Shown here piece by piece: positions 6,392-13,600 of a DNA stretch of 17,134 bases. The translations under genes were made by a program, and so were the position numbers. Below the pieces are notes generated by a model. That model did no database searches, was not told the origin of the DNA, and saw only the letters and a list, made by a program, of their open reading frames with translations. Where the stretch lies: contig CAADXZ010000108.1 of the NCBI GenBank assembly GCA_900753135.1, positions 1-17,134 on the forward strand. Reading direction: 5' to 3'. The number at the start of each line of letters is the position of its first letter. The first letter of the stretch is position 1. The stretch comes from Clostridia bacterium. Its GTDB lineage: Bacteria > Bacillota > Clostridia > TANB77 > UBA1234.

Positions 6392-8215
6392 ATGTTTTGG
6401 AAAAGTTTGCAACTTAGATTAATTTTAATCTTTGTAATTTTAATAGTTACTATAATATCTGGTATAGGTATTTTTTCGATGGCAAAAATTGAACAGGTGT
6501 ATTACACAGGGTTTATTGATGAAATGCTTAATAATATATCTGGATATAATATTAATATAGGCGGAAATCGTAGAAATGAAATTGAACTTTTGCCAACTCA
6601 ACAAGGTCCAAAACTTGTTAAAAAGGTTAATTTAGAAGAATTTTATAACAATTTTAAAATATATTTTTCTTTGAACAATGCAACTAGATATGGCGTGATA
6701 TTAAATTCTGAATATGAAGATGTTATTACTAAAAGAGTATATACATTGACAGATGTGGCAAAAAAATGTATCAAAGATGCTGAGGCTTCGCCAAACAGAT
6801 ATGCAGTTCGTGATGATGGAGATGACTTTTGCTATCTTTTTGCATACATTATTGAACTTAATGATGTTGAAGGTGGAAAAATAATATTATTGATTTCACA
6901 AAGCAAATCATATATTAATAATCAATTAAATCAAATAAGAGGACTATATTTTTTAACTGTTGGAGTTATAATCTTTATTACACTTGTTATAGCAATAATT
7001 ACTGGTAGATCTATTACAAAACCAATTGAGTTATTAACTAATAAGGCGGAACTAATGGCTAGTGGAAATATTTCTTTAGTTACTGTTACAGACAAGCAAA
7101 AGGCAGGATATGAAATATCTAGGCTTATTGATACATTTAATCTTATGATGGAGCAAATCCAAAATAATATGAACGAAATTTCAAGCGAAAAAAACAGACT
7201 TGAAACAATTCTTATGCATTTGACAGATGGAGTTTTAGCATTTAATATTTCAGGAAGGTTAACACATGCGAATCTAGCTGCAAAAAAAATGCTTGGCTTT
7301 GAAAGTGCAAAAACTTTTGAGGATGTTTTTGGAAAATTTAACATAGACGTTAATATAGAAAAGATTGTGTACTTGGAAGATTGGACCTCGACGGATACTG
7401 TTATATCTAATGACGGAAAATACTTAAATGTATTCTTCGCACCATTTAGAAATGAACAAGATAAACCAACGGGAATTATTGTTGTAATTCATGATGGTAC
7501 AAAACAAGCAAAGCTTGATGACATGAGAAAAGAGTTCGTTTCAAATGTTTCGCATGAATTAAAGACACCTCTTACATCAATAAAGACATATACCGAGACT
7601 TTACTTGAAGAAGATGATTTAGATGATGAAAACAAAAATAAGTTTTTAAATGTTATTCTTTCAGAAGCTAACAGAATGACTAGATTAGTTAGTGACTTGC
7701 TACAACTTACAAAGTTTGATTATAAAAAAGTTGCATGGAATAAACTTAACTTTGATGTTGCTGAACTTACAAAACAAATATGCGAAAAGCATAAAATACA
7801 AGCTGAAAAGAAAGAACAATTATTAGAATGCTATGTAACGTCTAATGTACCAGAGGTTTATGGCGATAGAGATGGAATAGAACAAGTTATAACTAATATA
7901 CTTATAAATAGTGTAAAGTATACGCCAAATGGTGGAAATATAAAAGTCTACATTGGTGCTGTTCATGATGATGCATATATAAAGATAATAGATAATGGAA
8001 TTGGTATACCTAAAGAGGATTTACCAAGAGTTTTTGAAAGATTTTATAGAGTAGATAAGGCTCGTTCTAGAGAAATGGGCGGAACAGGTTTGGGACTTCC
8101 AATTGCAAAAGAAATAATAGAAGGAAATGGCGGAAGTATTGATATAAAAAGTGAAGTTGGCAAAGGAACAGAAGTTATAATAAAAATACCTACTTATAAA
8201 CCAAATAAGATTTGA
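6392..8215 (+). CDS. walK: WalK/VicK-type sensor histidine kinase
   Basis: The 607-residue protein follows the WalK layout: membrane segment 1 (about 7-29), an extracellular sensor region (about 30-183), membrane segment 2 (184-204), HAMP linker (205-257), PAS-like domain (about 262-372), HisKA dimerisation domain with the phosphorylated His388 in SHELKTPLTS, and a HATPase domain with the N box around Asn502-Asn506, DNGIGIP at 534-540, FERFYR, and the glycine-rich GGTGLGLP at 563-570. It would phosphorylate the WalR partner encoded 79 bases upstream and adjust cell-wall remodelling. The extracellular part is of usual WalK size. The WalH and WalI regulators that often follow in Bacillus are absent; a signal peptidase gene follows instead. 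The ATG has GGAGG 7 bases upstream. Confidence 0.9.
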   Translation: MFWKSLQLRLILIFVILIVTIISGIGIFSMAKIEQVYYTGFIDEMLNNISGYNINIGGNRRNEIELLPTQQGPKLVKKVNLEEFYNNFKIYFSLNNATRYGVILNSEYEDVITKRVYTLTDVAKKCIKDAEASPNRYAVRDDGDDFCYLFAYIIELNDVEGGKIILLISQSKSYINNQLNQIRGLYFLTVGVIIFITLVIAIITGRSITKPIELLTNKAELMASGNISLVTVTDKQKAGYEISRLIDTFNLMMEQIQNNMNEISSEKNRLETILMHLTDGVLAFNISGRLTHANLAAKKMLGFESAKTFEDVFGKFNIDVNIEKIVYLEDWTSTDTVISNDGKYLNVFFAPFRNEQDKPTGIIVVIHDGTKQAKLDDMRKEFVSNVSHELKTPLTSIKTYTETLLEEDDLDDENKNKFLNVILSEANRMTRLVSDLLQLTKFDYKKVAWNKLNFDVAELTKQICEKHKIQAEKKEQLLECYVTSNVPEVYGDRDGIEQVITNILINSVKYTPNGGNIKVYIGAVHDDAYIKIIDNGIGIPKEDLPRVFERFYRVDKARSREMGGTGLGLPIAKEIIEGNGGSIDIKSEVGKGTEVIIKIPTYKPNKI

Positions 8216-8236
8216 AAATATTGGTTAAAATATTAT

Positions 8237-8260
8237 AGGTGCACTATTGTGCACCTTTTT
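8237..8260 (+). terminator. Intrinsic terminator after walK
   Basis: An 8-base-pair perfect stem, AGGTGCAC (8237-8244) with GTGCACCT (8249-8256), a 4-base TATT loop, and five T. It closes the walRK unit. Confidence 0.8.
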
Positions 8261-8275
8261 GATTTGTAGTATAAT
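8247..8275 (+). promoter_or_regulatory. Probable promoter of the lepB-holB-ricT operon
   Basis: TATAAT at 8270-8275 is a perfect -10 box 21 bases before the lepB start. The -35 at the ideal 17-base distance is TTGTGC (8247-8252), only 3 of 6 matches, and it lies within the right arm of the walK terminator hairpin. Confidence 0.5.
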
Positions 8276-8296
8276 GAGTGGCGAGAGGTGAATTTG

Positions 8297-8953
8297 ATGA
8301 AGGATGTACAAATTGATTTAAGAGATGGTAAGAACCTACCAATAAAGGAAAAGTCTTTAGTTAGAGAAATTTTTGAATGGGTAGTGTGTCTTCTTATCGC
8401 ATTTGTAATTGCAATTTTAGTAAGATATTATTTATTCACACCAACACTCGTGAAACAGACATCAATGACGCCTACTATATTAGATGGTGAAAGAGTGTTG
8501 ATAAATAGAGTTGTAAGAACGTTTAATTTGCCACTATATAGAGGGGATATTATAACATTTGAAAAACCAGTTAGAACTAATGATGGTTGCGGTGTATATG
8601 ACGAAAGACATGGTTTATGGGATTTCTTTTTGCATGATGTTATCGAAGTGACAAAAGTAAGCTTCATTAAGAGAGTAATTGGTTTAGCTGGTGATCATGT
8701 TGAAATAAAAGATGGAAATGTCTATGTCAATGATCAAAAATTATCGGAGGTTTATTTAAATGGAGTTAAAACTCCAATAACTGGAGAGTATCATGATATC
8801 GTGGTTCCAGAAGGATATATTTTTGTAATGGGTGATAACCGTAATGGTTCAAGTGATAGTAGAGAGTTTGGATGTATTCCACTTGAAAAAGTAGAAGGAA
8901 GGGTAACGTATAGAATATGGCCGCTTACAAAGTTCGGAGCCATCGATAAATAA
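8297..8953 (+). CDS. lepB: Signal peptidase I
   Basis: This 218-residue enzyme cleaves signal peptides from secreted proteins on the outer face of the membrane. It has one N-terminal membrane segment (about 26-46), then the catalytic Ser56 in QTSMTPT and Lys125 in FIKRVIGLAGD, and the closing GDNRNGSSDSREFG box (179-192). Bacillus-type signal peptidases have one membrane anchor and a similar length. Between the Ser and Lys boxes there is an extra stretch of about 30 residues (91-120, with CGVYDERHGLWDFF) that the short Bacillus enzymes lack. The ATG at 8297 is preferred because GAGGTG lies 6-8 bases upstream; the in-frame GTG at 8288 overlaps the ribosome binding site. It likely begins an operon with holB and ricT (15 and 10 base gaps). 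Confidence 0.92.
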   Translation: MKDVQIDLRDGKNLPIKEKSLVREIFEWVVCLLIAFVIAILVRYYLFTPTLVKQTSMTPTILDGERVLINRVVRTFNLPLYRGDIITFEKPVRTNDGCGVYDERHGLWDFFLHDVIEVTKVSFIKRVIGLAGDHVEIKDGNVYVNDQKLSEVYLNGVKTPITGEYHDIVVPEGYIFVMGDNRNGSSDSREFGCIPLEKVEGRVTYRIWPLTKFGAIDK

Positions 8954-8968
8954 TAAAAAAGAGGTGTA

Positions 8969-9850
8969 ATGAGCATGGTTAATAGTATTGGACATGAAAA
9001 AGAAAAACTTAAACTTGAAGACATAATTAAATCTAATGCTATTGGACATGCTTATTTGTTTACAGGAAAGAAGAGCATAGGAAAAAAGCTTGTTGCTATA
9101 GAATTTGCTAAAGCTATAATGTGTGATAACAATAGTAATGGAGTTGCATGTAATGAGTGTGTTTCGTGTAGAACTTTTGAGAACAATTCGGATTTTAAGA
9201 TATTGAGTCCTGAAAAGGATGCAATCAAGGTTGATATGATAAGGGGAATGAGTAAAGAAATATTTTTACTTCCAACTATTTCAAAAAGAAAAGTTTTTAT
9301 AATAAATGATGCAGATTCTATGAATGAACAGGCACAAAATGCGCTTCTTAAAGTGCTTGAAGAACCACCAGAATACGCAACAATAATATTAATTGCATCT
9401 AATAAAGAAAAGTTGCTGAATACTATAAAATCTAGGGTGGTTGAATTTAAATTTGAAGGCTTAACTAAAGATGAAATAGAAACAATTACAGGAAAAGAGA
9501 TAAGTAAAGACGCTTATGATTTTTCCAATGGCTCTATTGAAAAAGTCATAGAATTTTCAAATGATGAATCTTATGAAGTTGCAAAAGAAATATCTAAGTT
9601 ATTAATTGAAAAGGATTTTTTTAAAATTAATAAAAAATTTGAAGAAATCAAAAATGACAAGAATTTGAAAGCAAACATATCTAATGTGTTGGAAAAAGTT
9701 ATGTACATATATCATAGCAAACTAAAAAATGCTGATTTATCTGTTGTACAACTTGTTGAGTATGTAGCTCAGGCATTACAAAATTTAAAGAAGAATGCTA
9801 ACACAGACTTAGTTTTAGATATGCTTATGATAAATGCGTGTAAGATGTAG
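8969..9850 (+). CDS. holB: DNA polymerase III delta-prime subunit
   Basis: The 293-residue product is a clamp-loader AAA+ subunit. Visible features are HAYLFTGKKSIGKK with a Walker A-like loop (33-40), four zinc-binding cysteines (52, 61, 64, 67), the NALLKVLEEPP helix (124-134), and the arginine-finger position in IKSRVVEF (Arg156). The last is SRV instead of the usual SRC, but the arginine is kept. Delta-prime helps load the sliding clamp at replication forks. Two ATG codons compete: 8969 is 4 bases after GAGG and 8975 is 10 bases after it, so the true start may be six bases later. A partner ricT gene follows after 10 bases, as in Bacillus (holB-yaaT). Confidence 0.9.
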   Translation: MSMVNSIGHEKEKLKLEDIIKSNAIGHAYLFTGKKSIGKKLVAIEFAKAIMCDNNSNGVACNECVSCRTFENNSDFKILSPEKDAIKVDMIRGMSKEIFLLPTISKRKVFIINDADSMNEQAQNALLKVLEEPPEYATIILIASNKEKLLNTIKSRVVEFKFEGLTKDEIETITGKEISKDAYDFSNGSIEKVIEFSNDESYEVAKEISKLLIEKDFFKINKKFEEIKNDKNLKANISNVLEKVMYIYHSKLKNADLSVVQLVEYVAQALQNLKKNANTDLVLDMLMINACKM

Positions 9851-9860
9851 GAGGAGTACA

Positions 9861-10754
9861 ATGCAAGAAATTGTAGGAGTTAAGTTTAAAAAACTAGGAA
9901 AAATATATTTTTTTAATCCAAATGGTTTTTCTTTGGAGAAAGGAAAAGGCGTTATAGTTGAAACTGCTAGGGGTCTTGAGTATGGTGAGGTTGCAATTGG
10001 TAACAGCAAGATTAGCGAAGAAAAGATTGTTGCTCCGCTAAAAATTGTAGTAAGAATAGCAACTGATGAGGATAAAAAAATATTTGAAGAAAATGAAAAA
10101 AAAGCTGCTGAGGCATATAAGGTTTGTGAAGAGAAGATTGCAAAACACGGACTTGATATGAAATTGATTGATGTTGAGTACACTTTTGATAATACAAAAC
10201 TTCTTTTTTATTTTACAGCTGATGGTAGAATAGATTTTAGGGATTTGGTAAAAGATCTTGCAGCGATTTATAAAACAAGAATAGAATTAAGACAAATTGG
10301 GGTTAGAGATGAAGTTAAAATGCTTGGCGGCTATGGTATGTGCGGCAGAGAATTATGCTGCTGTAACCACTTGACAGATTTAAATCCCGTTTCTATAAAG
10401 ATGGCCAAGGAACAAGGATTATCGCTTAATCCAACTAAGATATCTGGTGTTTGTGGCAGACTTATGTGTTGTTTGAAACACGAACATGAGGTGTATGAAG
10501 AAAAGATTTCAAGACTTCCAAATGTTGGTTCACTTGTAAAAACACCAGAGGGAAAGGGCACTGTTGAAGAAGTTGAAGTATTAAAGGAAGAAGTAAAGGT
10601 TAAATTAGAAAAAGATGGAACTTTTATAAGAAAATCTTTTAAGAATTCGGAAATAGAAGTCTTAAAATCTGGAAGAAAAAAAGAAAGATATGAAGATGTT
10701 GATATGAAAGAATTAAGAGCTTTGGAAGAAGGATTTAAGATTGACGAATTATAA
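9861..10754 (+). CDS. ricT: PSP1-family regulatory iron-sulfur protein RicT (YaaT)
   Basis: This 297-residue protein has the PSP1 domain and its signature cysteine clusters: GMCGRELCCC (Cys161, 166, 167, 168) and GVCGRLMCC (Cys198, 203, 204). In Bacillus RicT forms a complex with RicA and RicF that carries [4Fe-4S] clusters, and promotes RNase Y-dependent mRNA maturation and developmental phosphorelay. Binding of a cluster here is expected from the cysteines, not shown. A 40-residue C-terminal tail after the last cysteine region is Lys/Glu-rich. The start has GGAGGAG upstream; an in-frame extension to 9834 runs into holB and lacks a binding site. The ferredoxin promoter overlaps the end of this gene. 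Confidence 0.9.
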   Translation: MQEIVGVKFKKLGKIYFFNPNGFSLEKGKGVIVETARGLEYGEVAIGNSKISEEKIVAPLKIVVRIATDEDKKIFEENEKKAAEAYKVCEEKIAKHGLDMKLIDVEYTFDNTKLLFYFTADGRIDFRDLVKDLAAIYKTRIELRQIGVRDEVKMLGGYGMCGRELCCCNHLTDLNPVSIKMAKEQGLSLNPTKISGVCGRLMCCLKHEHEVYEEKISRLPNVGSLVKTPEGKGTVEEVEVLKEEVKVKLEKDGTFIRKSFKNSEIEVLKSGRKKERYEDVDMKELRALEEGFKIDEL

Positions 10755-10769
10755 TGTGTGTTGTATAAT
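10741..10769 (+). promoter_or_regulatory. Consensus sigma-A promoter of the ferredoxin gene
   Basis: TTGACG at 10741-10746, inside the last codons of ricT, is followed by a 17-base spacer and TATAAT at 10764-10769, 11 of 12 consensus bases. Transcription would start near 10776, giving a 44-base leader. A second TTGACT at 10778 has no -10 at a usable distance. Confidence 0.8.
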
Positions 10770-10819
10770 CAATACCGTTGACTAAAAATGGTGTATATTA
10801 GTTGAAGGAGGTGAGTTTA

Positions 10820-10990
10820 ATGGCATATAAAATTAGTGACGCTTGTATTAAATGTGGTGCTTGTGCTGCTTCTTGCCCTGTTTCTTGCATTAGCGAAGGT
10901 GAAACAAAGTATGAAATAAATGCAGCTGATTGTATTGAGTGCGGAAGTTGTGCAGGAGTATGCCCTGTTTCTGCTCCAGAACAAGAGTAA
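10820..10990 (+). CDS. 2[4Fe-4S] ferredoxin, clostridial type
   Basis: The 56-residue protein has two CxxCxxCxxxC(P) motifs: Cys9, 12, 15, 19 and Cys38, 41, 44, 48, plus an extra Cys23. Size and layout match the classic low-potential clostridial ferredoxins that carry electrons in the cytoplasm for hydrogenases, pyruvate:ferredoxin oxidoreductase and similar enzymes. The start has a full AAGGAGGTGA ribosome binding site at 8 bases; an in-frame extension to 10802 falls in the leader. It has its own strong promoter and a terminator, so it is probably a highly expressed single-gene unit. Confidence 0.95.
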   Translation: MAYKISDACIKCGACAASCPVSCISEGETKYEINAADCIECGSCAGVCPVSAPEQE

Positions 10991-11008
10991 ATATTTATAA
11001 AAATTGCA

Positions 11009-11041
11009 AAGCTGTCCTTTTACATTAGGGCAGCTTCTTTA
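11009..11041 (+). terminator. Intrinsic terminator of the ferredoxin gene
   Basis: A 9-base-pair stem (11009-11017 AAGCTGTCC with 11028-11036 GGGCAGCTT, one wobble) and a 10-base loop, followed by a short CTTT tract. The T run is weak. The rest of the gap to 11274 is AT-rich with no gene and no convincing promoter; TATAAA at 11244-11249 has only a poor -35. Confidence 0.6.
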
Positions 11042-11274
11042 TACTATAAATATTAAATTAAGCGTGAGATTTAATGAAGGAATTTTGATTTGGAAAGATT
11101 GAGATTTTTACTTTTTTAGAACTTCATAGATTGTTCTTACTTTTTTGTATTTACAAATACAGCATAAAAATTTTTCAATGTTTTGCAAAGAACAACACAA
11201 ATTATCGAGAAAAACGCAATTTATCTTCATTTTTATCACATCCTATAAAATATTATATGAAAAGGATTAAATGA

Positions 11275-12024
11275 ATGGAACTAAAAAATAATGAAAGAAT
11301 AGATGATTTACAGTTTAAAGATTTAAAGATAATACAAAATAGCCAAGGCTTTTGTTTTGGAATAGATGCGATACTTTTGTCGGATTTTGCAAAAGATATG
11401 AAAAAATCTGAATTAGTTGTTGATTTGTGCACGGGAACGGGAGTTATACCAATTCTCCTTGCAGGTAAAACTGAAGCAAAAAAGATTATTGGGGTTGAAA
11501 TACAAGAGGAATGTGCTGACATGGCTAAAAGAAGTGTGGCTTTGAATAATTTAGAAAATAGAGTAGAGATTATTAATGTTGATTTAAAACTTCTAAAGAA
11601 TGTTATACCTTCAGCAACTGTTGATGTTGTTACAGTTAATCCGCCATATATGAAGAAAGGTACAGGCGTTATAAATGAAAAAAATGCTATTATAATTTCT
11701 AAACACGAAGTATCCTGTACTCTTGAAGACGTTATAAAAGAAGCAGCAAGATTACTTAAGTTTAATGGTGAATTTTATATGATTCATAAATCAGAGAGAA
11801 TTGCAGATGTATTTTGTACAATGCGAAAGTATAAAATTGAACCTAAAAGAGTTAGATTTGTGTATCCTCAAGTAGATAAACCTTCGAATTTAGTTCTTGT
11901 TGAGGGGACAAGGAGCGGAAAAGAGTTTTTAAAGCATGAAAAACCTTTGATTGTGTACAAAGAAAATAAGGAATATACAGACGAGATTTATAAAATATAT
12001 AATATAAAGAGAGATGAAAAATAA
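11275..12024 (+). CDS. trmN6: tRNA1(Val) adenine-37 N6-methyltransferase (TrmN6/YabB family)
   Basis: The 249-residue protein is a class I SAM-dependent methyltransferase with motif I VVDLCTGTGVIP (48-59) and the NPPY catalytic motif (122-125) used by enzymes that methylate the exocyclic amino group of adenine. The N-terminal GFCFGIDAILLSDF segment is typical of the YabB/TrmN6 group, which methylates A37 of tRNA1(Val) in E. coli. The gene directly precedes rsmI, the same order as yabB-(yazA)-yabC in Bacillus. The AAAGGA ribosome binding site lies 8 bases before the ATG. The exact RNA target is inferred from family only. Confidence 0.85.
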   Translation: MELKNNERIDDLQFKDLKIIQNSQGFCFGIDAILLSDFAKDMKKSELVVDLCTGTGVIPILLAGKTEAKKIIGVEIQEECADMAKRSVALNNLENRVEIINVDLKLLKNVIPSATVDVVTVNPPYMKKGTGVINEKNAIIISKHEVSCTLEDVIKEAARLLKFNGEFYMIHKSERIADVFCTMRKYKIEPKRVRFVYPQVDKPSNLVLVEGTRSGKEFLKHEKPLIVYKENKEYTDEIYKIYNIKRDEK

Positions 12025-12026
12025 AA

Positions 12027-12854
12027 ATGAATGGAATTTTATACTTAGTTGCTACTCCAATTGGAAATTTGGAAGATATTACTTTTAGGGCTATTAGAAT
12101 TCTTAAAGAAGTTGATATTATATTGGCTGAAGATACAAGAAAAACTTTAAAGTTGCTTAATCATTATGATATTCAAAAACCTCTAATAAGTTTTTATAGG
12201 CATAATGAAGGTGTTAAATCAGAACATGTTCTTTCGCTATTGGAAGAAGGTAAAAACTTGGCTTTAGTTTCTGATGCGGGAACGCCAGCTATATCAGATC
12301 CTGGCGAAGATTTAGTTAAACTTTTAATAGAACATGATATAAAAATAGTTCCAATACCAGGTTCTGTTGCCTGTATTCAAGGATTAATATGTTCTGGATT
12401 TGACGTTTCAAAGTTTGCATTTGAAGGGTTTTTATCAATAAATAAAAGATGTAGAAAAGAACGCCTTGAAATATTAAAAAATGAAGAAAGAACAATTGTG
12501 TTTTATGAAGCACCACATAAATTAAAAAGAACGCTTCAAGATTTTAAGGAGGCCTTTGGTGGAGATAGAAGAATTGTTCTTGCAAGAGAGATAACAAAAA
12601 TACATGAAGAAATGTTAAGGTTAACAGTAGATGAGGCAATAGCGTATTATGAAGAAAACGAAGTTAAAGGTGAATTTGTTATAGTTCTTGAGGGTGTTCA
12701 TAAAAAAGAAGAAATTGTTGAAGAGACAATTAAAGAGCTAATGGAACAATATCTTGAAGAAGGCTACGATAAAAAAGAAGCAATGAAATTAGTTGCTAAG
12801 AAAAAGGGAATATCAAAATCAGAGGTATATAAAGAATTACTAAAGACAGAGTAA
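12027..12854 (+). CDS. rsmI: 16S rRNA (cytidine-1402) 2'-O-methyltransferase RsmI
   Basis: This 275-residue protein has the SAM-binding tetrapyrrole-methylase-like fold of RsmI: LYLVATPIGNLEDIT (5-19), AEDTRKT (34-40), LVSDAGTPAISDPG (80-93), and the FYEAPHKL segment. RsmI adds the 2'-O-methyl group to C1402 in the decoding centre of the 30S subunit. The extra 40-residue C-terminal part (KKEEIVEETIKELMEQYLEE and a helix-turn region) is common in Gram-positive members. Only two bases separate it from trmN6 and no clear ribosome binding site precedes it, so translation is probably coupled to trmN6. Confidence 0.93.
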   Translation: MNGILYLVATPIGNLEDITFRAIRILKEVDIILAEDTRKTLKLLNHYDIQKPLISFYRHNEGVKSEHVLSLLEEGKNLALVSDAGTPAISDPGEDLVKLLIEHDIKIVPIPGSVACIQGLICSGFDVSKFAFEGFLSINKRCRKERLEILKNEERTIVFYEAPHKLKRTLQDFKEAFGGDRRIVLAREITKIHEEMLRLTVDEAIAYYEENEVKGEFVIVLEGVHKKEEIVEETIKELMEQYLEEGYDKKEAMKLVAKKKGISKSEVYKELLKTE

Positions 12855-12861
12855 GTGTATG

Positions 12862-12917
12862 TGTTGAAATGTCAACAAAGATATTTATATAACACTAAAT
12901 TTGTCGAAATGTGTCGA
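12862..12917 (+). repeat. Repeated TGTYGAAATGT elements upstream of the secretion operon
   Basis: TGTTGAAATGTCAACA (12862-12877, itself a 6-base-pair inverted repeat) and TGTCGAAATGTGTCGA (12902-12917) share TGTYGAAATGT and begin exactly 40 bases apart, about four helical turns. The second copy also contains TGTCGA twice at 10-base spacing. They sit just upstream of the -35 box at 12928 and could be binding sites for an activator or repressor. Confidence 0.35.
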
Positions 12918-12927
12918 GCAAAATTAA

Positions 12928-12956
12928 TTGACTTGTATAACAAGTGGTTGTATTAT
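12928..12956 (+). promoter_or_regulatory. Promoter of the VirB4/CpaF operon
   Basis: TTGACT (12928-12933), a 17-base spacer and TATTAT (12951-12956) match sigma-A at 10 of 12 positions. Transcription would start near 12963, 14 bases before the strong terminator hairpin. An alternative TATAAT at 12954-12959 gives a spacer of 20 bases and is less likely. Confidence 0.75.
12931..12945. promoter_or_regulatory. Candidate operator palindrome in the promoter spacer
   Basis: ACTTGT-ATA-ACAAGT is a perfect 6+3+6 palindrome that overlaps the last three bases of the -35 box and most of the spacer. This is a classic place for a dimeric repressor to block RNA polymerase. The regulator is not in the window. 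Confidence 0.5.
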
Positions 12957-12976
12957 AATAGCAGATGAATAACTTT

Positions 12977-13026
12977 GGGGATAATTATATTGTAAAAATG
13001 ATTACAGTATAATTATGCCCTTTTTT
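12977..13026 (+). terminator. Leader terminator / attenuator of the VirB4/CpaF operon
   Basis: Bases 12977-12995 pair with 13002-13020 over 19 positions, with one G-G mismatch and one T-G wobble, around a 6-base loop; six T follow directly at 13021-13026. It lies between the operon promoter and the first gene. Most transcripts should end as a leader RNA of about 65 bases unless something permits read-through. No second promoter with a -35 box follows it; TATAAT at 13038-13043 stands alone. Confidence 0.85.
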
Positions 13027-13072
13027 GTGTCCAAAAATATAATTTTGAACATAAAAAAGTTATTTACAGGAG

Positions 13073-13600
13073 GTGAGCTATATAAATGAAAGAACGAAGC
13101 CACTTGAATCTATAATTAAAATTTCTAAAGTGGATAAAAATAAGATCTACCTATCTAATGGCACTATGCTTAACGTATTAAAAGTTGAGCCGATTAACTT
13201 TAGGCTTAAATCTAGTACAGAAAGAAATTCAATTCTTGAAGCATATAAATGTTTTTTAAAGAGTTGCAATTTTAATTTTCAAATCTTTATACAAACCGAA
13301 AAAATGGATATAAAAGAACATATAGAAGAAGTAAGAAGATATGTAGTATATGAACCCGAATTGGCTGAAATAGCAGATGACTATATAAATCTTATCAAAG
13401 AAATATCTAATGAAAGAGGTTGTATATCCAGAAAATTTTATATCATATTAAATTCCAAAACAGAAGACGAAAATAATAATCTTTATAAAGTAATTGATGG
13501 CTTAAAAGCTACTGGTAATGTTGTTACAGTATGTGAAACTAAAGAGATTATTAAAATATTACACGAGTGTTATAAAACCAAATTGGAGAGTAGTACATGA
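13073..13600 (+). CDS. Small VirB4-partner protein of a type IV secretion-like system
   Basis: The 175-residue product resembles the small proteins encoded next to VirB4-type ATPases in Gram-positive conjugative elements. An N-terminal beta-rich part (residues 10-50, with KIYLSNGTMLNVLKVEPINF) is followed by helical segments (SILEAYKCFLKSCNFNFQIFI and MDIKEHIEEVRRYV). There is no signal peptide or membrane span. It overlaps the VirB4 gene by four bases (ATGA), so the two are coupled and probably act together at the inner face of the membrane. The start is odd: the only in-frame GTG (13073) lies inside the AGGAGGTGA ribosome binding site, while an ATG at ideal distance (13086) is in another frame. 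An ATA at 13082 is in frame with good spacing. Family assignment is from pattern memory. Confidence 0.65.
   Translation: MSYINERTKPLESIIKISKVDKNKIYLSNGTMLNVLKVEPINFRLKSSTERNSILEAYKCFLKSCNFNFQIFIQTEKMDIKEHIEEVRRYVVYEPELAEIADDYINLIKEISNERGCISRKFYIILNSKTEDENNNLYKVIDGLKATGNVVTVCETKEIIKILHECYKTKLESST
13086..13115 (+). other. Nine-codon ORF at the operon ribosome binding site
   Basis: The ATG at 13086 is the only ATG at a usable distance (9 bases) from the complementary GGAGGTGA at 13069-13076. It reads MKERSHLNL and stops at 13115, in a different frame from the secretion gene it overlaps. Either it is a short leader peptide, or a one-base difference has separated the true start from the gene: one more A after ATGAAA would give MKRTKPLESIIKI in frame. 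Confidence 0.4.

Noticed and set aside
10778..10799. Second promoter TTGACT / TATATT before the ferredoxin gene
   Set aside because: The spacer is only 10 bases; the upstream pair at 10741-10769 has the right spacing.
11041..11274. AT-rich gap before trmN6 as a small RNA or riboswitch
   Set aside because: I found only short inverted repeats (such as GTATTT/AAATAC near 11150) and no recognisable aptamer or terminator pairing.
13038..13043. TATAAT after the leader terminator as an independent operon promoter
   Set aside because: No -35 match at 16-18 bases upstream; the position is filled by the terminator stem and T run.
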